Source of the DNA: Schizophyllum amplum
Taxonomy: Eukaryota > Basidiomycota > Agaricomycetes > Agaricales > Schizophyllaceae
Length of the DNA stretch: 64,000 nucleotides
NCBI GenBank assembly: GCA_007026445.1
Contig: VDMD01000034.1
Location: 248,001 to 312,000, forward strand
Direction of reading: 5' to 3'
The notes beneath the pieces were generated by a model. It was not told where the DNA came from and made no database searches. It was given only the letters and a program-made list of their open reading frames with translations. Below, in pieces: positions 58,527-64,000 of the stretch (positions within the stretch are counted from its first letter, which is position 1; each line of letters begins with the position of its first letter). The position numbers and the translations under genes were made by a program.

Positions 58527-60630
58527 CTATCGGCCTCTCTTACTCCAACTTCCCCAGTCGAATTGGTTCGTAGGTCGGGGTGTCTGCAAATCCTTCTTCC
58601 CTGACGACTTCTTCGGTATCCCTGCCTTGAGCTTTCCTTTCTCGCTAGCACTTCTCGTCGTGTCGTCTTTGGGAAACTCTGGCCGAGGAATCGCGGATAT
58701 GGGCACCAGAGGCTTGACCGGGACCGCGGACGGGGTCGCCTGGTTTGATGAAGTGAGACCTATGCGCTTCGCGAAGGGATTCGGCTTCTTTGTTGTAGAT
58801 GCTACGGGCTGCGTAGGGGGCGGTAAAGTTTCAGAGGACAATATGAGGTTTGGCACATGCGCAGCTGTCGTTGTCGATGACCCAGGCATGTCTGGCGCTC
58901 TACACCCAGCCTCGCGCGCTTGCGTGAAGCCAGAAAGCCTTGCGCGGACATAGCGACTGCATCCTTGCGGGATGAGAGAGTACGCGGGTCTACACGCATG
59001 TTCTCAAAGGTGTCAGGCGCAGTCTTGTCTGTCCGATTGTGAGAGGACGAAAAGGGCGGAGGACGCCTGTAGAGAGTGAAGTGATGGTCTTCAATGTTGA
59101 ACGATGACTTCTCGAAGGTCGAGGTCGTGGCGGAGACTGCGCAAGAAGAGATGACTGCAAGCTGCTAGCTGATGCACCACCGTAGAACTGCCGCGCATGA
59201 AGGCGAGAGGCGAATTCGCGAGCATCCTCGACCACTCCAGGAGCCACGAATACATCATCATCGGCCTTGCGAACATCGGGATCATAGGCGTCCCTACTAG
59301 GAAGGTTCGCCGTGTCCGCCTCTTCTTTCCTTGAGAGGTTCGAGGGATCCCCACCGACGTCGGAATGGCTTGATACACGGCTCAGCACATTGAAGTGATC
59401 CCTCGCAACATCATCGGTGTCACTGCCAGACTTCGGATCTTGATCCTGCCAGGCATGGCGCGAGGGATAGCGCTCCTGCGCGACCATCAGCGTGTAGACG
59501 TTCTTCGACGAGTACATTGCGGGTTGATCCTTGCATAGGTATGATAGAATGGCGTCAAGGGGTGTTGGGCGGTACATTCTCTTGTCTTCATGGGGTTGGA
59601 AAGAAAACATGTCACTGACCGGCAGATGTCCGGAGCACTTCGTGCCGCGCAGGTCTGTTGCGATTCATCAGTCGGCATGTCTGTACAAGCAGGAAGGCAA
59701 AGGGTACGTACCGACCAAGCATAGCAGCGGAAATAAATGCAGATACTCGTAGACAGGATCGGACACAGCTCTGCAATTCTCCAGGCAAAGTACGCGTAGC
59801 GCTCGCGGCCCCTGGCTATCGTCTACCGGATTGAGCCGAGGTCGAAGGAGCTTGACTGCGAGTGCTGATACACTGGTGTTGCTCATGTCTAGCGCAGAGA
59901 GGTGGCGCAAGCCAAATAGCTTGTGAACCGTATCATCCGTAAGATTGGTGCTCCCGGACAGATCGAGGATAACGATCAAGGTGAAGCGGTCTGAGCACTC
60001 GATACGCTGCAACGTAAGCAGGTGTTTGTCATTCAGAGCAAGCCAGCACGTCGAGAATACGGACGGAAGCCTGTCGAAGAGCTGTACGAGAACGGCCCAC
60101 AGTCGCGGATCGAGAGTCGTTTTGTCGAACGTGTTTTTCTGGTAGGAGTATGATGGGATGAGTGTACGCAGAACGTCCGAGTCACCCTCCGTCTCAGGAG
60201 GCACATATAATATGCAGACGCGTCCAATTTGGTCGGGGAAGTCGACAAGGCGGCGGATGCAGAAGTGGACGAGGGTGGGAACGTGAGAACACGCAAGCGA
60301 GGGTGTGCGCTCGTAAGGTCCGGGTGTAGCGTAGTTCTGGACTTTTGCAAAAGTGTTGACTCCCTTTGCCGGATGTAATATGATGGATTCCATCCAGAAA
60401 CTTTCCTGGTGGCTTAAAGCGCGTCCAGGACGGGAGCAAGACGGGAGCACGAGCAAGGCGTGGGATGTTTGTCTTTGTGTTGATTGCTTTATCAAACTTT
60501 CCACGTGACTGGACGGAGAGTCATTGCTTCTGGCTCCGTTTCGGGTATTTGCTTGGTAAGGATGGTAAGGATTGAGGCTTTCAAACTGCTTTCTTACAAC
60601 TTGAACAGCTGACTTGGCGACGATGGGCAT
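58527..60630 (-). CDS. Leucine-rich-repeat protein of unknown function
   Basis: The start at 60630 (MPIVAKSAVQVVRKQFESLN) opens a 320-codon exon with leucine-rich repeats: TLIVILDLSGSTNLTDDTV, LFGLRHLSALDMSNTSVSAL and ALRVLCLENCRAVSDPV. An intron (about 59653-59711) joins LLCLV to DLRGTKCSGHLPVSDMFSFQ. The following part is polar and probably disordered (SDTDDVARDHFNVLSRVSSH, FVAPGVVEDAREFASRL) and ends in a basic tail with FDWGSWSKRGR at 58527. Joining the tail to the rest needs two phase changes, near 59090 and near 58920, either through introns I could not place or missing bases. Repeat form is close to cysteine-containing LRRs of F-box partners, but no F-box is seen. Confidence 0.72.
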
Positions 60631-60951
60631 TGACCGTGACCCAGCGATAGACTAATGACTTCAAATTAAGCCTAGTCTTGCTGATCAAGATGAGGCCTCG
60701 CGAGTAGTAAGTAGGCGGTCTCAAGGCGGTCTTCCCATGTGTTCATCCTCGCTCTTTCATTCATCCAGAGTTCATCCATGCCGAGGGTGTATTACATCTA
60801 CCATGCTCGCGCCACCGTCATACTGTAGTCATCCCATTCTGAATCTCAACGTCGATCACTTATAAGCGCCAACGCACGACGTCAAGAGTCATTGAACATT
60901 TCCACCCCTCTCATCTCCTCAAGTTCCCCTTTACGCTCTGTTCATCCAACT
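60631..60951. promoter_or_regulatory. Divergent promoter region
   Basis: This lies between the divergent starts of the LRR protein and the alkenal reductase. A CTTATAAGC at about 60858 lies some 90 bases before the reductase start and could be its TATA box. Confidence 0.45.
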
Positions 60952-62484
60952 ATGGCTCCTGTACGCAACGCACAAGTCATCTACACGGGAATCCCTGAAG
61001 GTGCGCAGGATTGATTCTTCTGATGAGCTGAATATCGCTGACCATTTTTTTCTCAAGGCTTCCCCGAGCCCGGAAAGACGACAGTGTACGACGACAGTGC
61101 TACCATTGACCTGGATAACGTTGAGCTACCGCCAAACTCCGCGCTGATCAAGGTGCTGGTGTTGTCCATCGACCCGTATATGCGCGGGCGCATGCGTGAC
61201 CCCAGCATCTCATCCTACGCGGTGGGTCCACACGCGCTTAAAGCAGTCTTGCTAGTCGCTGACGGCCTCTGCGTTATTTCAAGGACGCTTACATAGCTGG
61301 CCAACCGTATGCATTAGGCTGCAGGTGTCGAAGAGCTCTGTTGATCCGAGTCTGTCTTCAGAATCAACTCCGATGGCATTGGCAAGGTCATCCGGTCCAC
61401 GCATCCCGGTCTGAAGACGGGGGACTTCGTACGTGCCAAGCTCAGTAAGTATTGCAGGCGTGCAACGGTGCACCTATCAGTACTAATGCGCCGTATAGAC
61501 CACGAAGAATACACCATCAGGCCTGTTAACGAGCTTGGGGAATCCTTCTTCGGTGTGGAGGTCATCCAGAAGCATCCGCGCGTTCCGCTATCCGTATATG
61601 TGGGCTCAGGTGGCATGCCAGGTATGCGACTTTTTACGTCATGTCAGACACGGATTGCTGATGATCTGCTCAGGCAAGACGGCGCATAATGCATGGCGCA
61701 CCTTCGCGAAGGCAAAGAAGGTACATATGCCCGCTGTTTACCACGTCCGCAGACACTGAGTGGCCTGAAGGGAGAAATTGCCTTCGTCTCCGCTGGAGCA
61801 GGACCCGTCGGATCGTGCGTAGGCGGTATCTGGGTTCTTCTTGACTGAACTCATGTCGGGCGTTTAGGATGGTCGTTCAACTCGCTAAGCAAGATGGCCT
61901 CAAGGTCATTGCGTCCGCTGGAAGCGATGAGAAGGTGGCTTTCATAAAGGAAATCGGTGCGGACGTCGCATTCAATTACAAAACGACATCCACGAAGGAG
62001 GTGCTTGATAAGGAGGGCCCAGTCAATGTGTGAGTTCGCTGTGCGTTCGTCGCTCGTCTCGTATACTGACCGAGCAATAGCTACTGGGACAACGTCGGTG
62101 GTGAGACCCTTGATGCTGCATTCGGCAACGCAGCCACCTATGCGCGCTTCATCGAGTGCGGTATGATCTCCGGGTACAACAGCAACGAAGGCACACTGTT
62201 CAAGGTGCGCTTTGCCGTCCTATACAAGACTGTCGCTAATCGACATGTAGAACATCGGCAACATCGTGTCGCAGCGCTTCTCCGTCAATGGCTTCATCCA
62301 GTGGGAAATCGAAGCTCCCTGGAGAGAAGATTTCGAGAAAACCGTCATAGCTGGCCTTGCTGACGGCACATTCAAGTACAAGGAGGATATCGTGCGGGGA
62401 CTGGATCAGTCTGGGGAGGCAATTTTGGCTGTACAGCGCGGGACGAACAAGGGGAAGATGGTCGTCGTCGTCGCGGATGATTGA
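60952..62484 (+). CDS. NADP-dependent alkenal double-bond reductase-like (MDR superfamily)
   Basis: A zinc-free medium-chain dehydrogenase/reductase related to leukotriene B4 dehydrogenase and plant alkenal reductases, which reduce alpha,beta-unsaturated carbonyls with NADPH. The start MAPVRNAQVIYTGIPE is followed by spliced GFPEPGKTTVYDDSATIDLD, VLSIDPYMRGRMRDPS, SDGIGKVIRSTHPGLKTGDF, VGSGGMPGKTAHNAW and the cofactor loop AFVSAGAGPVGSMVVQLAKQ. Then come KVIASAGSDEKVAFIKEIGA, YWDNVGGETLDAAF, CGMISGYNSNEG and QSGEAILAVQRGTNKGKMVV, all family hallmarks. Six to eight short introns are needed, one (about 61310-61364) using the donor GTATGC. The total is near 345 residues, normal for the family. 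Confidence 0.9.
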
Positions 62485-62999
62485 AGGATGAGCGCTGAGC
62501 AGCAGTTATGTTGCAGAATGCATTAATGACAGCATTATCATGCCTCTAGTTATGTGCGTGTATGTATCATAATTCCGAAACCGAGAAGAGCATACATTTC
62601 AAGCGTCCAGAAGCCCCGTCCAGCAGGACTTCCGGATAACAGGGTATAGAGTTGTTTCGTACGAGTAGATCCGGGGTATAATGGGTATAATGAGTAAAAA
62701 AGGGTATGGGGTATCGAGGGGTATAAGTAAGGCAGCTGTGGAAAGCGCCATTGCAAGAGCATCCGACGTTGGTTCGACATCCTCGTAGTGAGTGCTGCAT
62801 CTTCGCCGACCCGCGGTCGGATGATCGAAGGGCGTGGAGGTGTAGGTCAAAGGCCTGACGTGGCTTATAGCGTTGACGGCTCGCGCAGGAGCGTCTGCTC
62901 GAAGGAGCATCTGCTATACGCATCAGTACATTGGTTGCAAGGCAAGCCACATGATACTCACCTCGTATAAAAACAGGTCGGCATCTTACGTCGGAATTT
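62485..62999. other. Convergent intergenic region with a short repeat patch
   Basis: This separates the ends of the reductase (+) and the kinase (-). It contains a GGGTAT-rich patch, listed separately. Minus-strand frames over 62567-63238 are antisense to or extend from the kinase exon and show no motif. Confidence 0.5.
62671..62727 (+). repeat. Imperfect GGGTATAA-type tandem repeat
   Basis: The words GGGGTATAAT, GGGTATAATG, GGGTATGG, GGGTATCGA and GGGGTATAAG follow each other over about 57 bases. It is a simple-sequence patch in a 3' flanking region, with no coding content. Confidence 0.6.
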
Positions 63000-64000
63000 T
63001 TACGCCTTGCCGAACCACTTCTTCGTCTTGCGCTGCTCAACCGCAAAGAGGTTGTCCGACACGTAATTGAAGAAGGGGCACGGGTCTCGCTTGATGATTC
63101 CGTCGTACGCGTTGCCGGCCTCGAAGTGAACGGTGTTCTCCACCTTGCGCGCCGCAGGCTTCTTCCACGCCTTTGGCGCCTTGATAGCAAAGGCATCGAC
63201 CTTAGCCCAATTGGTGGCGGCGAAGTAGGGGTGCGCAAGGACCGCCTCGCCCGTCAAGCGGCGCTTCGGGTTCTTGATGTGCATCTACAGACATGTCAGC
63301 TTCGGTCACCCCACAAGAGATAGTGATACCCACCTGGCGCAGCAGATCTTTCTCCACGTCCGTCAAGTCGTCCGCCATACGGAACGGCGCCGGCATCTCC
63401 CTGATGTTCTCGGCAAGCTCCTCGTCATTCCGCCCGCTCCACGGCAACCGCCCCGTCCGCATCTCGTACAGCATTACAGCAAGAGCCCAGTAGTCTACAG
63501 AGAAGTCGTACACCTTACCATCGAGCTGCTCCGGGGCCATAAAAGGCGCAGTCCCACATACAGCGTTGCACTGGCGGTCGGCGGGGGCGTAAGGCGGAGC
63601 AAAGTCGTAGGCAAGTCCGAAGTCGGCGAGAACGATGTGACCCTTGTCGTCGATGAGCACGTTCTCCGGCTTGAGGTCGCGGTGGACGATGCCGCGGGCG
63701 TGCAGGTCAGCAAGGGCGGCGGCCAATTCGGTGGCGTAAAAGCGGGTCGTCGCGGCGTCGAACTTACCACCAGCCTTCTTGAGTTCTGCAGCGAGGTTGG
63801 AGCGATAGCAGGGCTGATAGGCAATCATCAGAGGGGCTCAAGTACACTCGAACGACGAGACTCACCGTCAGGAAGTACATGTAGGTGTCGTCACTCCAAG
63901 CCGCCTCCATCTGAAGGCACCACTTGCTGCCGCGGACCTTGTAGAGCACATCGCGCTCCTCGATGACCTGGACCGGGGAGACACCGTTGTTGACCATCTT
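63000..64000 (-). CDS. Serine/threonine protein kinase, C-terminal part (cut by window end)
   Basis: The gene runs off the right edge, so its N-terminus is missing. The visible part begins VNNGVSPVQVIEERDVLYKV with WCLQMEAAWSDDTYMYFLT. After an intron come the catalytic loop GIVHRDLKPENVLID, the metal motif DFGLA and the activation segment GTAPFMAPEQLDG, then VDYWALAVMLYEMRTGRLPW, typical subdomains VI-IX. A last exon gives NPKRRLTGEAVLAHPYF and a C-terminal extension with FFNYVSDNLFAVEQRKTKKW, stopping at 63000. The -1 lysine in HRDLKPEN and the extension around a final Phe pair suggest an AGC-like kinase, but the subfamily cannot be named from this part. Confidence 0.87.

Overview
This window reads as nuclear DNA of a basidiomycete fungus, most likely an Agaricomycete. 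The genes are GC-rich and cut by many short GT-AG introns of about 45-60 bases, they lie close together on both strands, and the protein set is fungal: FKS-type 1,3-beta-glucan synthase, secreted PNGase A, a wax-synthase-domain protein, an F-box/LRR protein, alkenal reductase, and a run of MYND zinc-finger genes of the kind expanded in mushroom-forming fungi. The order or genus cannot be fixed from the sequence alone.

Layout. 1-1.8 kb: no convincing gene, but a decayed MYND-like fragment. 1.8-11.6 kb: dipeptidyl peptidase III (-), mitochondrial PP2C phosphatase PTC7 (+), aldo-keto reductase (-), a coiled-coil protein (-) and the kinetochore protein MIS12 (-). 11.7-12.2 kb: a 451-bp non-autonomous DNA transposon with 14-bp perfect core inverted ends and TA target duplication. 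12.6-18.5 kb: an ABCC (MRP-type) transporter with a broken reading frame (+). 18.9-25.4 kb: pirin, a peroxisomal-type enoyl-CoA isomerase and secreted PNGase A (all -). 25.8-27.5 kb: mitochondrial phenylalanyl-tRNA synthetase (+). 28.6-30.5 kb: MYND copy 1 (+). 30.6-45.2 kb: a minus-strand block of a GH114-like glycosidase, ETF-ubiquinone oxidoreductase, glucan synthase, a doubtful small ORF and trifunctional C1-THF synthase. 46-52.4 kb: MYND copies 2, 3 and 4 in head-to-tail tandem (+). 52.7-64 kb: GrpE/MGE1 (+), NAT9-like acetyltransferase (-), wax-synthase-like protein (+), F-box protein (+), LRR protein (-), alkenal reductase (+), and the 3' part of a protein kinase (-).

Functional themes. 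Several products are mitochondrial (PTC7, FARS2, ETF-QO, MGE1, possibly alternative forms of DPP III and C1-THF synthase), but the order of genes looks like ordinary eukaryotic neighbourhood and not like a metabolic cluster. The most distinctive content is the MYND family: four paralogues that share an all-helical N-terminal region of about 400 residues, a zinc finger whose cysteine spacing departs from the usual MYND pattern, a short conserved C-terminal region, and (copies 2-4) a common promoter element.

Caution on data quality. In at least seven genes, including core genes such as glucan synthase, MIS12 and FARS2, the reading frame can only be followed by assuming single missing bases, often inside homopolymers. 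This looks like residual indel error in the assembly. Apparent frameshifts in this window should therefore not be read as pseudogenes without checking reads. Gene spans are given from first to last codon and include introns.
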